The position numbers and the translations under genes are program-made. From Fluviispira multicolorata (GTDB lineage: Bacteria; Bdellovibrionota_B; Oligoflexia; Silvanigrellales; Silvanigrellaceae): a stretch of 64,000 nt of DNA. Numbering within the stretch: the stretch's first letter is position 1; each line of letters starts with the position of its first letter. Under the pieces are notes generated by a model. The model was not told where the DNA came from, did no database searches, and worked only from the letters and a program-made list of their open reading frames with translations. The stretch is taken from contig NZ_WFLN01000006.1 in NCBI RefSeq assembly GCF_009208585.1, positions 248,001-312,000 of the forward strand. Reading direction: 5' to 3'. This document shows, piece by piece, positions 36,306-46,336 of the stretch.

Positions 36306-37714
36306 TCAGTCTTATCCTCATCTACCAATTTTTCAGATTCATTTATTAATCCAAGTTGCTTCATTTTACGATACAGATGACTTCTCTCCATACCCATAGA
36401 CTCCGCTGTTTTTGACACATTTCCTTCAAAACTTTCAAGCTTTTTTTGAATAAATATTTTTTCAAAACGCGATCTCGCTTCTCGAAAGTCTGAAGAAGAA
36501 AATAAAAAGTACTCTTCTTCAGACTTTTCAGCTCTTTGAGAATGAATTGGGAAAGGTAAATGAATCGGTTCAATGGTATCGTCTTTAACCATTATTGACA
36601 ATCTTTCCATTATATTTTTCAACTCACGAACATTACCTGGCCAAGAGTATGATTTTAGAACTTGAATAGATTGAGGTGAAAGTATTTTATTTTTTATGCT
36701 GTTTTCAACAGAATAAAGCGATAAATAATGGGATGAAATTAATTCGATATCCTCTTTACGACTCCTTAAAGGTGGCAAATGTATAGGAATAACATTTATC
36801 CTATAATAAAGATCTTCTCTAAAGTTTCCTTTTTTTATTTCCTCTTCAATATTCTTATTTGTTGCAGCTATTATTCTTGCATCAACAGATATAGTCTCAT
36901 CAGAGCCAAGTCTCTCAATTTTGTGCTCTTGTAAGGCTCTTAAAAGCTTACTTTGTGTTTTTAAACTCATATCTCCAATTTCATCAAGAAATAGGGTGCC
37001 ATTATGGGCAAGTTCAAATTTACCGCGTTTTATAGCTATTGCACCAGTAAAAGCACCTTTCTCGTGTCCAAATAATTCACTTTCAATTAAATCTTCAGGA
37101 ATTGCAGCACAATTAATTGCAATAAATGGCTTATTATTTCTATTTGATTTTTCATGAATTAAGCGTGCTACATTTTCCTTACCAGTTCCATTCTCACCTG
37201 TAATTAAAATTGTTGTACTCTTTTTAGCAACCATATTAACTGTTAAAATAATATCATTTAATTCCTTTGACTCTCCTAAAAGTGTATATTTTTTTTCAAC
37301 ACGATTTTTTAAATTTTGATTTTCAAATTGCAGATTTTTAATACGCAATAAGTTCTGAACACATAATAAAACCTTATCTAAACTCAATGGTTTTTCAATA
37401 AAATCCATTGCACCTAGACGAGTGCATTTAACTGCAGTTTCAATATTTGCATGTCCGCTCATCATAATTATTAATAAATCTGGATTTGCTAATTTTAACT
37501 TTTCAAGAACTTCGGTCCCTTCAATATCAGGTAACCAAACATCTAAAAAACAAACATCAGGTAATTCTTTTTTTGCTATTTTCAAACCTATTTCTGCATT
37601 ATTTGCAGTTAAAACTTTATATCCTTCATCACATAAAATACCAGATAAGGTCGAACAAATATCTTTTTCATCATCTATGACAAGAATTTTTCCAAAGCTT
37701 TCACACATAATCAA
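36302..37714 (-). CDS. ntrX: NtrX-like sigma-54-dependent response regulator
   Basis: The 470-residue protein has a receiver domain (VIDDEKDICSTL; phospho-acceptor Asp in DVCFLDVWLPD; Lys in IEKPLS), a sigma-54 AAA+ domain (TGENGTGKENVAR Walker A, GHEKGAFTGA sigma-54 loop, GTLFLDEIGDM Walker B) and a Fis-type HTH at the end (GNVSKTAESMGMERSHLYRK). It should activate sigma-54 promoters when phosphorylated. A TTG at 37714 (good spacing from GAGG) overlaps the kinase stop by 4 bases; the ATG at 37708 is the alternative. Pairs with the upstream NtrY-like kinase. Confidence 0.9.
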   Translation of the reverse strand: MIMCESFGKILVIDDEKDICSTLSGILCDEGYKVLTANNAEIGLKIAKKELPDVCFLDVWLPDIEGTEVLEKLKLANPDLLIIMMSGHANIETAVKCTRLGAMDFIEKPLSLDKVLLCVQNLLRIKNLQFENQNLKNRVEKKYTLLGESKELNDIILTVNMVAKKSTTILITGENGTGKENVARLIHEKSNRNNKPFIAINCAAIPEDLIESELFGHEKGAFTGAIAIKRGKFELAHNGTLFLDEIGDMSLKTQSKLLRALQEHKIERLGSDETISVDARIIAATNKNIEEEIKKGNFREDLYYRINVIPIHLPPLRSRKEDIELISSHYLSLYSVENSIKNKILSPQSIQVLKSYSWPGNVRELKNIMERLSIMVKDDTIEPIHLPFPIHSQRAEKSEEEYFLFSSSDFREARSRFEKIFIQKKLESFEGNVSKTAESMGMERSHLYRKMKQLGLINESEKLVDEDKTE

Positions 37715-39879
37715 TTTATTTTTTCCTCTTTTTCAATATTAATTTCAATAGGCAATGTAACAGTAAAAATTGTTCCATTTGGATGATTTTCTTCAACTGA
37801 AATCTGACCAAAATGTTCATCAACAATTTGTTTAACAATCGCAAGGCCTAATCCCATTCCTGTTTTTTTAGTACTAAAATACGGCTCGAAAATTCTCGAC
37901 TTCACCTCTGTCGACAGACCTGTTCCAAAATCTTTTACCATTATTTTCAGAATATTATCATTTGTTTTATTATAAATTGAAACAGTGACTGGCGTGTTTT
38001 TTTCTGTAGACACAGTGACAGCATTAGCTATCAAATTAATAAAAAGTCGGGTTATTTGATTTCTATCAAAATAACATTTTATTTGTGGTAAGTAATCAAA
38101 TTTTTCTTCATTTTGGTATCGATAAAATTTATCATTTATAAAAACTTCAAGAATAAGGAATATATTTTCTGGATTTCCAATAAATCCACGCATAGACATA
38201 TAAATAGCCTCAACAATATTTCCAAAATTTAATTTTGAATGCGGCATTCTTGCGTATTTTATAAATTCATCAACCAAAATTTTAATGCTATCTGTACTTT
38301 GCAAAATAATCTGAATTGATTCTTTAAAAACTTGTTTATCATTGCCTATAAAATTATTAGTAAATTTTTTTTCAAGCCTTTGTGCTCCAAGTTTTATTGG
38401 CGTTAATGGATTTTTAATCTCGTGAGCGATTCGACTTGCAACATCTTTCCAAGCGGCTAATCTCTGTGCCTTTGCGAAGTCAGAAATATCATTTACAAAA
38501 ATAATTTTCCCAACTTTTCCTCTTGGCGAGCAGATTAAACTCACAGATATCTGTAATTGAAATTCTTTTTCATATAAAAATCCACTCCATTCCATTTCAA
38601 CTCTTTTTAAAACAGACAAAGATGCATCTTCAAGTGCATGTAAAATAATTTTTTGAAAATCATTATCTGCAAAAACCTTTGAAATATGAGTGCCAAGCAC
38701 ATCCTTTTCTTTATTGTTAAATAAGTTCTCTGCTCTTTGGTTCCACGATTCAATAAAGAGCTCTGCACTCAATACAATAACTCCAGCATTTACATTCTTT
38801 AATAAAACTTCATTATATTCTGATTTAATTGAAAGCTCTTCGGCTTTTCTTTTAAGTTCATCAGAAAATAAATCAACCCTTTCCTTTTCTCTTTTCAAGT
38901 CACTTACCATCGATCTAAAGCTAAGTGCAAGTTTTCCCATCTCATCATCAGAAACGATATCATCTATTTTAACTGAATAGTTACCATGTGAAACACTTTC
39001 TGTTGCATTTGCTAAAATTTGTAAAGGCACAGTGATTTCTCGTGCAAGTGTAAAGCCTAACCAAGTTGCAGAAAATATAATGAGAAGCGTAATAACACCA
39101 AGCATTACATAATATGAAAGGCGAATCATTTTTGCAGCATTTGTTAAACCAGGATATTCATTTTTTAATTGTAACCACTTAGGTTGAAGTATTTTTGGCG
39201 ATATAATCCCGTAAATTAAAAAATTATTTTCAATAATTAAAATTTTTCTTTCATTACCAAACTCATGCCATACAGGCTTTATTTTATGGCTAGCTTTATA
39301 ACTTAAGAGAGTTCGCTTGATCTCACTCTCATTTATTTTTTTAGAAATATAAATCATTTTATTCTTTTTTTTATCAACAACAAAGTCAAATATATCTATA
39401 TTATCTTTATTTGGAAATTGATTTATTAAAAGCGAATATATTTTTGCTTGATATGCCGCTTCGCTATTAAGTGTTTCTTCAGTCGTCTCAACAAGATTAT
39501 CTGGTAACCATTTTTCAAAGTTAGTATTAACAAACTTTGTTGACATATATAATAAAACGACAGTTGGTAATAGCGAAAAAAATAGAAAAGCAGTCACTAA
39601 TTTTGTATTTAATTTACTTCCAAATACTCCTCGAGAATTATCGACAATTAACTTTACACCACTTCTAAAAGTCAAAAAAACAAAGAGAAGTAAAAGTATA
39701 ACATTTAATATAACTGCAGAGAAAAATAGATAGACTGAATTACCAAAAAATTTATTACTAAAAATAGCCCCTTGATTTACAATACTATTCTCTAAAAAAC
39801 TCCCTGAAACTGCTATAAATATAGAAAATAAAACCCATAAGATTAATTTATAAAATCTTGTATGAAGGTTCATAGGCAA
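37711..39879 (-). CDS. ntrY: NtrY-like sensor histidine kinase
   Basis: The protein of 722 residues has three N-terminal membrane helices, a periplasmic or loop region, a fourth helix near 260-280, a HAMP domain (REITVPLQILANATESVSHG), a PAS domain (NVNAGVIVLSAELFIESWNQ), HisKA with RIAHEIKNPLTPIKLGAQRL (phospho-His) and HATPase_c (NLIANAV; DFGTGLS; GMGLGLAIVKQIVDEH). The order is that of NtrY. The TTG at 39879 has AAGGAG eight bases upstream and is preferred; the ATG at 39873 is the alternative. Known NtrYX systems sense redox or nitrogen state; the signal here is unknown. Confidence 0.9.
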   Translation of the reverse strand: MPMNLHTRFYKLILWVLFSIFIAVSGSFLENSIVNQGAIFSNKFFGNSVYLFFSAVILNVILLLLFVFLTFRSGVKLIVDNSRGVFGSKLNTKLVTAFLFFSLLPTVVLLYMSTKFVNTNFEKWLPDNLVETTEETLNSEAAYQAKIYSLLINQFPNKDNIDIFDFVVDKKKNKMIYISKKINESEIKRTLLSYKASHKIKPVWHEFGNERKILIIENNFLIYGIISPKILQPKWLQLKNEYPGLTNAAKMIRLSYYVMLGVITLLIIFSATWLGFTLAREITVPLQILANATESVSHGNYSVKIDDIVSDDEMGKLALSFRSMVSDLKREKERVDLFSDELKRKAEELSIKSEYNEVLLKNVNAGVIVLSAELFIESWNQRAENLFNNKEKDVLGTHISKVFADNDFQKIILHALEDASLSVLKRVEMEWSGFLYEKEFQLQISVSLICSPRGKVGKIIFVNDISDFAKAQRLAAWKDVASRIAHEIKNPLTPIKLGAQRLEKKFTNNFIGNDKQVFKESIQIILQSTDSIKILVDEFIKYARMPHSKLNFGNIVEAIYMSMRGFIGNPENIFLILEVFINDKFYRYQNEEKFDYLPQIKCYFDRNQITRLFINLIANAVTVSTEKNTPVTVSIYNKTNDNILKIMVKDFGTGLSTEVKSRIFEPYFSTKKTGMGLGLAIVKQIVDEHFGQISVEENHPNGTIFTVTLPIEINIEKEEKIN

Positions 39880-40031
39880 TTTTTTTCTCCTTAACAATCT
39901 TCCGAATTCCAATAATCATAAATATACTGTATTATTAATAATATTTATTTATTTCATAAATCCAACTTGGAAAATCTATAAAACCAAGTTATTAACTGTT
40001 TTTTTGTTTCACCCTTAGATGAGAGAGTGAC

Positions 40032-40841
40032 ATGGACTATAAGACAGCAATCACGCAATTAATACCTTTTATAGATAATATATATACAGAATATGATGAA
40101 GCTAGTAAAATATCCCTAAAAGAGTTTCAAATAGATTTTTCTAATGAAAAAATAACATGTCAAAAAGGTTGCGGTGCTTGTTGTCATTTCCCAATAATTC
40201 CCGTAACAGCTGGAGAAGCTTTTGTTTTACTCAATAAATTACTAGCAACAGGCTATGATCTAAACAGTTTGGCTGAAATGCTTTTTAAATATAAAGATGA
40301 ATATTTTAAATTTACAAAAAAAAATGGTAAACTTCCTATTACTAATTCTGATCAGAAATTATTTTTAAAAGAAAATATTCCTTGCCCGTTTCTTTTAAAA
40401 AAAGATTCCTCAATTCATTCTGGATCCTGTGGAATCTTTGATTTTCGACCTTTAATTTGTGATTTTTATAATAGCATTGATTCTCCCAAGCTTTGCGAAT
40501 TAAAGCTTGAACATAGAAGTATTGAAAGCATTGCTTCAAATGGGTCAGTTGCGCAAGACAAAATAAGAGAATTTGAAAGAAATCTCTTTGGCAGAAGCTC
40601 AATTGGACATCTACCTCTCTTATTAGCTTCATTTTGTACACAAAATGGATTGAATTCTTTTCTTACAATTAAAAAACTCACAGCAGATGAACTTAGTGAA
40701 GAATATGCTCAAGAATTAAATGATTTTTCACTTTATCATGAACTTTTAAGCAGTATTGATTATATTTTAACTGAAAAAGATATATTAGCTATAGAAGAGG
40801 CTCAATCTGATTTAATGAAAAGACTTGCTTGCCCAACGTAA
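40032..40841 (+). CDS. YkgJ-family cysteine-cluster protein
   Basis: The 269-residue protein has the zinc/iron-chelating cysteine cluster of the YkgJ family: CQKGCGACCHFPI, then IPCPFLL and GSCGIFDFRPLICDFYNS, giving the C-x3-C-x2-CC ... C ... C ... C order. The metal and role are not settled for the family; some members are linked to metal-dependent modification. GAGAG precedes the ATG. Its last 40 bases overlap the end of the convergent DUF2914 gene, so the two messages are complementary at their 3' ends. Confidence 0.82.
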   Translation: MDYKTAITQLIPFIDNIYTEYDEASKISLKEFQIDFSNEKITCQKGCGACCHFPIIPVTAGEAFVLLNKLLATGYDLNSLAEMLFKYKDEYFKFTKKNGKLPITNSDQKLFLKENIPCPFLLKKDSSIHSGSCGIFDFRPLICDFYNSIDSPKLCELKLEHRSIESIASNGSVAQDKIREFERNLFGRSSIGHLPLLLASFCTQNGLNSFLTIKKLTADELSEEYAQELNDFSLYHELLSSIDYILTEKDILAIEEAQSDLMKRLACPT

Positions 40842-41884
40842 ATTCCATTTTTTAAAAATGTTTTACAAGTAATTTTTTTTGCTTCTTTTATATTTGGAAA
40901 GAATTTTTTGCACGAAAAAGTCTTATATCTATCATTATTTTTTAGCCCGACTATTGTTGGCAATGAAATTTTATCAACAAATTGATCATCAACATACCAT
41001 TCATGGACAATTTCATATGAAATACCTATAGGTGCAATTATTGGAGAAATAGAGCATAAATAAATATCTGAATTTAATTTATTTAATAAAAAATTTCTAT
41101 TAACTTGATCTTCACTCATTATTTGAAACCTTGCTGTTCGAGGTTTTTCAAATGAAAAATGCGCATTTTCCATCCAAATCGAGAGCAACGGGAACTTTAA
41201 ATCATTTGGTAAAAAAAGATGTGCTATCATTAATATTGATATAAAAAAAGTAGATAATATTTCACTTCTTTTTAATTTTTTTTGAATAAAAGTTCCACTC
41301 CAAGGAAACACAATCACAAAACTTACAACAGCAAGCCAAATATAAAAAGTATCTAAATTTTTTGGAAAAAGAACTGCATATGAAAATGAGAAGGCCATAC
41401 AAAATGCCAAAAGTCTAAGTAAAAGACGAAAAAATGAATAACGAAACAGCTTTGTCCAAAGTGGATCCCAAATTGTAAAGAGTGCAAAAACAATTAAAAA
41501 TATAAACCATATCCATTCCTGTTTGAAATACATAAATGGAATACAAAACATAAAAATATACTGAACAAAATATTGAGTTGCCGTTGAGCCAAGAAATTCT
41601 AAAAGATCTTTTCTCTTATGAAGACTTTTTTGTATTTTTTTTAAATTATTAATTTTCTCATGAGTGCTATTTTTTATAAAACTATACCATGTAGACATAG
41701 TTACGATAAAAAAAAGAAAGGCAAAAGTAAAAACTGAAAGACGAATTGTTTTGGTGTAATCTCGAGTCAAAAGAAAACTCGAAATCACACCCCAAAGCAA
41801 ACTCACCCAAGGTAAAAGAAATGAGTATTTGCTGTAAAGTGATTTAGCTTGAATTAAGAATTTTGAATCATTCTTATATTGCAT
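40802..41884 (-). CDS. DUF5924/DUF2914 membrane protein
   Basis: The 360-residue protein has about eight membrane helices in its first 240 residues and a soluble C-terminal domain of the DUF2914 type (YEIVHEWYVDDQFVDKISL ... RYKTFSCKKFF ... GIYVGQASLFI; the W-Y, T-x-S and G-x-W/Y-x-V pattern is typical). Function unknown in the family. It begins 4 bases upstream of icd's stop on the same strand side (gap 41885-41888), so it is probably co-transcribed with icd. The 3' end overlaps ykgJ by 40 bases. Confidence 0.7.
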   Translation of the reverse strand: MQYKNDSKFLIQAKSLYSKYSFLLPWVSLLWGVISSFLLTRDYTKTIRLSVFTFAFLFFIVTMSTWYSFIKNSTHEKINNLKKIQKSLHKRKDLLEFLGSTATQYFVQYIFMFCIPFMYFKQEWIWFIFLIVFALFTIWDPLWTKLFRYSFFRLLLRLLAFCMAFSFSYAVLFPKNLDTFYIWLAVVSFVIVFPWSGTFIQKKLKRSEILSTFFISILMIAHLFLPNDLKFPLLSIWMENAHFSFEKPRTARFQIMSEDQVNRNFLLNKLNSDIYLCSISPIIAPIGISYEIVHEWYVDDQFVDKISLPTIVGLKNNDRYKTFSCKKFFPNIKEAKKITCKTFLKNGIYVGQASLFIKSD

Positions 41885-41888
41885 TCAA

Positions 41889-43121
41889 TCACAAATTCGC
41901 AATAATTGCCTTAGCAAAATCAGAACATTTTACTTCTTTTGCACCTTCAAGTTGACGTGCAAAATCATAAGTTACAATTTTTTGTTCCAAAGTTTTTTCA
42001 AATGCTTTTTCTATCATCTGAACAACTTCGGTCCAGCCTAGATATTCAAACATCATATTTCCACTCAAAATAACGGAGCCTGGGTTCACTTTATCTTGTC
42101 CAGCATATTTTGGAGCAGTTCCATGAGTTGCTTCAAACAATGCATAGCCATCACCAATATTTGCACCTGGTGCAATTCCAAGACCACCCACTTGCGCTGC
42201 TAGAGCATCAGAGAGATAGTCCCCATTTAAGTTTGTACAAGCAAGAACTTCGTACTCATCAGGACGCAATAATGCTTGCTGGAACATATTATCGGCAATA
42301 GCATCTTTGACAATTATTTTTCCAGCTGGAGCTTTTCCACCACATTCTTCCCAAGTCACACATTGATCGCGAAATTCTGTTTTAGCAACTTCATATCCCC
42401 AGTCACGAAATGCGCCTTCAGTAAATTTCATGATGTTACCTTTATGCACTAAAGTAACGCTCTTACATTTATTTTTTATTGCATAATTTATTGCAGCACG
42501 AACAAGTCTTTTTGATCCAAACTCACTTATTGGCTTAATGCCAAGACCAGAGTCTTCACGAACTTTTTTGCCAAGAGTATTGACTAAAAAATCACGAAGT
42601 TTTTTCTGCTCATCCGTTCCTGCTTTGAATTCAATACCAGCATAAATATCTTCTGTATTTTCACGAAAAATACACATATTCACTTTTTGTGGCTCACGCA
42701 CAGGGGAAGGAACATTTGTATACCAACGTACTGGACGAATACATTGATAAAGATCAAGAATTTGGCGAAGTGCAACGTTAAGACTTCTAATCCCCCCTCC
42801 AACTGGAGTGGTTAAAGGACCTTTAATTGCAACACGATATTCTTTAATTGCATCAATTGTTTCATCTGGAAGCCAATTTCCATTGCCATTAAAAGATTTT
42901 TCGCCTGCCGGAACTTCCATCCAATGAATTTTTTTCTTACCACCATATGCTTTTAAAACTGCAGCATCAAAAACGAGTTGTGAAGCTTTCCAGATATCTG
43001 GACCTGTGCCATCCCCTTCAATAAAAGGTATAATTGGATTTTCTGGAACTTGTAATTTTCCGCTTGAATCAACTTTTATTGCTGCTCCACCTTGTGGAAC
43101 CGTAATGAGTTTATAAGCCAT
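41889..43121 (-). CDS. icd: Isocitrate dehydrogenase (NADP+)
   Basis: TCA-cycle enzyme converting isocitrate to 2-oxoglutarate with reduction of NADP+. The 410 residues match the dimeric E. coli/B. subtilis type: [27 protein letters not shown] (contains the substrate-binding/phosphorylatable Ser), [46 protein letters not shown] and [19 protein letters not shown]. The ATG has GAGGAGG upstream. In E. coli the Ser is a target of AceK; no aceK gene is seen here. Confidence 0.97.
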   Translation of the reverse strand: MAYKLITVPQGGAAIKVDSSGKLQVPENPIIPFIEGDGTGPDIWKASQLVFDAAVLKAYGGKKKIHWMEVPAGEKSFNGNGNWLPDETIDAIKEYRVAIKGPLTTPVGGGIRSLNVALRQILDLYQCIRPVRWYTNVPSPVREPQKVNMCIFRENTEDIYAGIEFKAGTDEQKKLRDFLVNTLGKKVREDSGLGIKPISEFGSKRLVRAAINYAIKNKCKSVTLVHKGNIMKFTEGAFRDWGYEVAKTEFRDQCVTWEECGGKAPAGKIIVKDAIADNMFQQALLRPDEYEVLACTNLNGDYLSDALAAQVGGLGIAPGANIGDGYALFEATHGTAPKYAGQDKVNPGSVILSGNMMFEYLGWTEVVQMIEKAFEKTLEQKIVTYDFARQLEGAKEVKCSDFAKAIIANL

Positions 43122-43261
43122 GAAGAATATCCTCCTCTTCTTTTAATAAGATATAGGTTTGATCGCTTGCACTTTCAAAATCAAAGAAACAAGTCTTATT
43201 TCTGATAAGTCTATCTAATCATATTTTCAAGTTTCAATGAAATTTTTACCAGATATAAAAA

Positions 43262-44245
43262 TTATTGTTTGCCTTCCACAATTTTTATTATACGTCGAAA
43301 ATCCTCTGGCAAAGAAACATTAAAATCAAATTTTTCTCCATCCATTTCAAAAAGGAGATGACTTGCATGCAGCATATGCCTCAATGCAATTTGTAAAAAT
43401 CGATGTCCATGAATATTTTGCGAATACGTTTTGTCACCAAGAAGTGGACAACCAACGGCCGCCAGATGAACTCGAATTTGATGAGTTCTTCCTGTTTTTG
43501 GTTTACAATTAATTAATGAAACTTCATTTTTTCCAAACACTTTTTCTACATTATAAAATGTTTCCGCTTGTTTAACATCTTTTACTCTCGAATTTGGATT
43601 AATTACAGCAAAGTAACAATTTTTTCTTGAATTATCTTTCGCTATTGGAAAACTTATTTTACCCTCTGATTTAGCAGGAGCAAAAAATGTCAATGCTTGA
43701 TATGTCTTTTCAACATTTTTATCTTTGAAAAGTTGTTCGAATTTATTTTGTGTATCTTTATTTTTAGCAATAACCATTAAACCTGATGTGTCTTTATCAA
43801 GCCGATGTACAAGAAACATTTTATCAACATTATATTTATTTGAATCAAAAGCATTCAAAGCATAAAAAATAGTATCTTTACTTGACGACAGTGTCGATTG
43901 TGAGGCAATTCCTGCAGGTTTATTAATAATAAAAAAATTACTATTTTCAAAAATAAGTGTATCTTTTGAAATTATTGTTCCAATTGTATTATTAATTTTA
44001 AAGTCTTGAATTTGAAGATCTGAATTATTTATTTTATGTTCTTCCCAAAAAATTTCAATTTTATCCCCAATTTTTAGTTGAGTTTTCGCAATTAAAATTC
44101 TTTTTTTATTTATATATGCACCACCAGCATCTATAATTGATTTAATTTTTTTTCTACTTAATTCCTTAAACAAAGCAGCTGCAGCAATATCTAATCTTTC
44201 TCCAACATATAATTCTGTAATTTTCGCACTCTTTGACTTTAACAT
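43262..44245 (-). CDS. RluA-family pseudouridine synthase
   Basis: The 327-residue protein has an N-terminal S4 RNA-binding domain (ERLDIAAAALFKELSRKKIK) and a pseudouridine synthase domain with the catalytic-Asp motif HRLDKDTSGLMV, then KTGRTHQIRVHLAAVGCPLLGD. It converts uridine to pseudouridine in 23S rRNA or tRNA; RluC/RluD type fits the S4 domain, but the target site cannot be read from sequence. The ATG at 44245 with AAAGGT upstream is preferred to the frame start at 44350. Diverges from the amino-acid permease gene. Confidence 0.92.
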   Translation of the reverse strand: MLKSKSAKITELYVGERLDIAAAALFKELSRKKIKSIIDAGGAYINKKRILIAKTQLKIGDKIEIFWEEHKINNSDLQIQDFKINNTIGTIISKDTLIFENSNFFIINKPAGIASQSTLSSSKDTIFYALNAFDSNKYNVDKMFLVHRLDKDTSGLMVIAKNKDTQNKFEQLFKDKNVEKTYQALTFFAPAKSEGKISFPIAKDNSRKNCYFAVINPNSRVKDVKQAETFYNVEKVFGKNEVSLINCKPKTGRTHQIRVHLAAVGCPLLGDKTYSQNIHGHRFLQIALRHMLHASHLLFEMDGEKFDFNVSLPEDFRRIIKIVEGKQ

Positions 44246-44393
44246 TAAAAATACCTTTGGTAACAAGGGTTTCAAAAAAAAACAACAAACTGGATGACAG
44301 GCCAATAATTTTATAGCATACGATAACAACTCTTGTTCTAGTCGACTCACATGACTGAACCATGATAAAACTATTCAACAGGTAAGAGATAAT

Positions 44394-45989
44394 ATGCAAC
44401 TTAAAAGAAATATATCAAAAACCAGTCTTCTTTTTTTATCGATTGGCTCAATTGTCGGATCGGGATGGCTCTTTGGATCATTCTATACAGCACAATTAGC
44501 TGGACCAGCTGCAATCATTGCTTGGGTGTTGGGGGGTCTTTTTGTTGCCATTATTGCCCTCACATTTGCTGAGCTTTCAACTATGCTCCCCCTAAGTGGT
44601 GGTTCAATTGCATATTCACTTATGAGCCACGGAAAAATGGCAGGAGCAATATTTGGTTGGATCACCTGGCTTTGGACAATGGTCGTAGTGCCAATTGAAG
44701 TTCAAGCAGTTATGCAATATGCATCAAATTACATTCCAAATGTCACTGAAAGAGTCAATAATGCAGAAGAACTCACCACAAAAGGTTTATTATTAGCCAC
44801 AGTTCTTATGGCATTATTGTCTATCATCAATGTTATTGGTGTGAAAATTATGGCTGAAACTAATAAAATGGTAGTTATATGGAAACTTATTATCCCGGTT
44901 GCGGTTGCATATCTGCTTCTAACAACAAAAATTCATCCTGAAAACTTAACTTCCCAAGGCTTTGCACCATTTGGTTTCAATGGAATACTTTCAGGAATTG
45001 CAATTGGTGGTGTAAGTTTCTCTTTTTTTGGTTTTCAAACAGCAATTTTTCTTGCGGGAGAAGCAAAAAATCCGCAAAAATCAATTCCTTTTGCCCTATT
45101 TGGCTCTATTTTAGCTTGTATGATTTTATATGCTGTATTGCAATTAGGTTTTATTTTATCTCTTGATCCAAAATCTATTGAAAATGGTTGGCAACAAATT
45201 AATTTCACGGGCGATGCAGGTCCATTTGCAGGAATTTTTGTTGGATTAGGATTGGCATTTATGGTAAAAGTTCTCTACTTTGATGCAGTTTTATCTCCTT
45301 TAGGAACAGCAGTAGGTTTTGTTGCTTCATCATCACGAATTTTATACTCTATGAGCTTACAAAATGATGCTCCTAAAGCTTTAGCAAAAGTTAATAGATA
45401 TTCAATCCCTTGGCTTGCTATTCTTGCAAATTTTGTTCTTGGTATGCTTTTCTTTTTACCTTTTTCAGGTTGGCAGTCAATGGTTGCTTTTTTATCCGCA
45501 GCAATCGTCGTATCTTTAGCATGTGGCCCAATTTGTCTGCCAATATTTAGAAAAAAATTTCCAAACATACCTCGTCCTTTTAATCTTCCATATGCAAATT
45601 TTATTTCATTTGTTGCTTTCTATATTTGTAATCTTCTCCTTCAATGGACAGGATGGAGTACAGTGTGGAAGCTACAGTTTGCAGTAGCATTAGGCGTACT
45701 CATCTTTTTAGGATCCTATTTCTTTTCAAATGGTTTAAAAAAAGAAAAGCTTCATATTAAGTCTTTTTCATGGATTGTCCTATATCTTGCGCTATCAACG
45801 CTAACTTCATATTTAGGCACTTTCGGAGGAGGAGTTGGAATAATAAGTATGCAAATGGATTTTATTGTTATTTTAATAACAAGTGCCATCATATTTATGA
45901 CGGCACAAAAGACAGCTCTTTCTGATGAAGAATCAAATATTTTATATGATAAGCTTATATCTGAACATTTAAAAAATAAAATTTCTTAG
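44394..45989 (+). CDS. APC-family amino acid permease
   Basis: Inner-membrane amino acid transporter of 531 residues and 12-14 helices. The first helix carries the APC glycine loop (IGSIVGSGWLFGSFYTA), followed by LTFAELSTMLPLSGGSIAY, and the middle has FSFFGFQTAIFLAGEAKNPQKSIP, a strong family signature (E-x-x-N-P-x-K-x-I-P). Substrate unknown. AGGTAAGAG precedes the ATG. The gene diverges from the RluA-type gene and ends 4 bases before the convergent small membrane protein gene. Confidence 0.88.
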   Translation: MQLKRNISKTSLLFLSIGSIVGSGWLFGSFYTAQLAGPAAIIAWVLGGLFVAIIALTFAELSTMLPLSGGSIAYSLMSHGKMAGAIFGWITWLWTMVVVPIEVQAVMQYASNYIPNVTERVNNAEELTTKGLLLATVLMALLSIINVIGVKIMAETNKMVVIWKLIIPVAVAYLLLTTKIHPENLTSQGFAPFGFNGILSGIAIGGVSFSFFGFQTAIFLAGEAKNPQKSIPFALFGSILACMILYAVLQLGFILSLDPKSIENGWQQINFTGDAGPFAGIFVGLGLAFMVKVLYFDAVLSPLGTAVGFVASSSRILYSMSLQNDAPKALAKVNRYSIPWLAILANFVLGMLFFLPFSGWQSMVAFLSAAIVVSLACGPICLPIFRKKFPNIPRPFNLPYANFISFVAFYICNLLLQWTGWSTVWKLQFAVALGVLIFLGSYFFSNGLKKEKLHIKSFSWIVLYLALSTLTSYLGTFGGGVGIISMQMDFIVILITSAIIFMTAQKTALSDEESNILYDKLISEHLKNKIS

Positions 45990-45993
45990 AAAA

Positions 45994-46209
45994 TCATCTA
46001 TCTTCAAAAGAAGATTGGAATATTTCAATAAATTCTTTTTGCTCTTTTGTATATGAATTATTTTTTGAACCATACTTTTCTTTTCCAATTCCAAATTTAT
46101 CTTGAGGATTTAATAATTTTGAATCCTCATTTTTGATTGCAAAAATAAAAACTAAAAACCAAAATCCACCTGCTAAAATGAATATGACTAATGACTTTTT
46201 GACATCCAT
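45994..46209 (-). CDS. Small single-span membrane protein
   Basis: A 71-residue protein with one membrane helix (SLVIFILAGGFWFLVFIFAI) after the basic start MDVKK, and a charged C-terminal part. No family recognised. AGGTG six bases before the ATG supports it as a real gene. Convergent with the permease gene and divergent from the solute-binding-like gene. Confidence 0.6.
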   Translation of the reverse strand: MDVKKSLVIFILAGGFWFLVFIFAIKNEDSKLLNPQDKFGIGKEKYGSKNNSYTKEQKEFIEIFQSSFEDR

Positions 46210-46336
46210 TTCTACACCTATATTGATTTACCATTCATTCATTGATTTAATTAGACATCATTAAATGTTAGCAGATTAAATTATTGTATATTATTCTGCA
46301 TAAATAAAATTGACACTCAGTTGGTAACACTCCTCT

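Noticed and set aside
46310..46336. TTGACA as a -35 box for the solute-binding-like gene
   Set aside because: It lies only about 25 bases before the ATG, leaving no room for a -10 element and leader.
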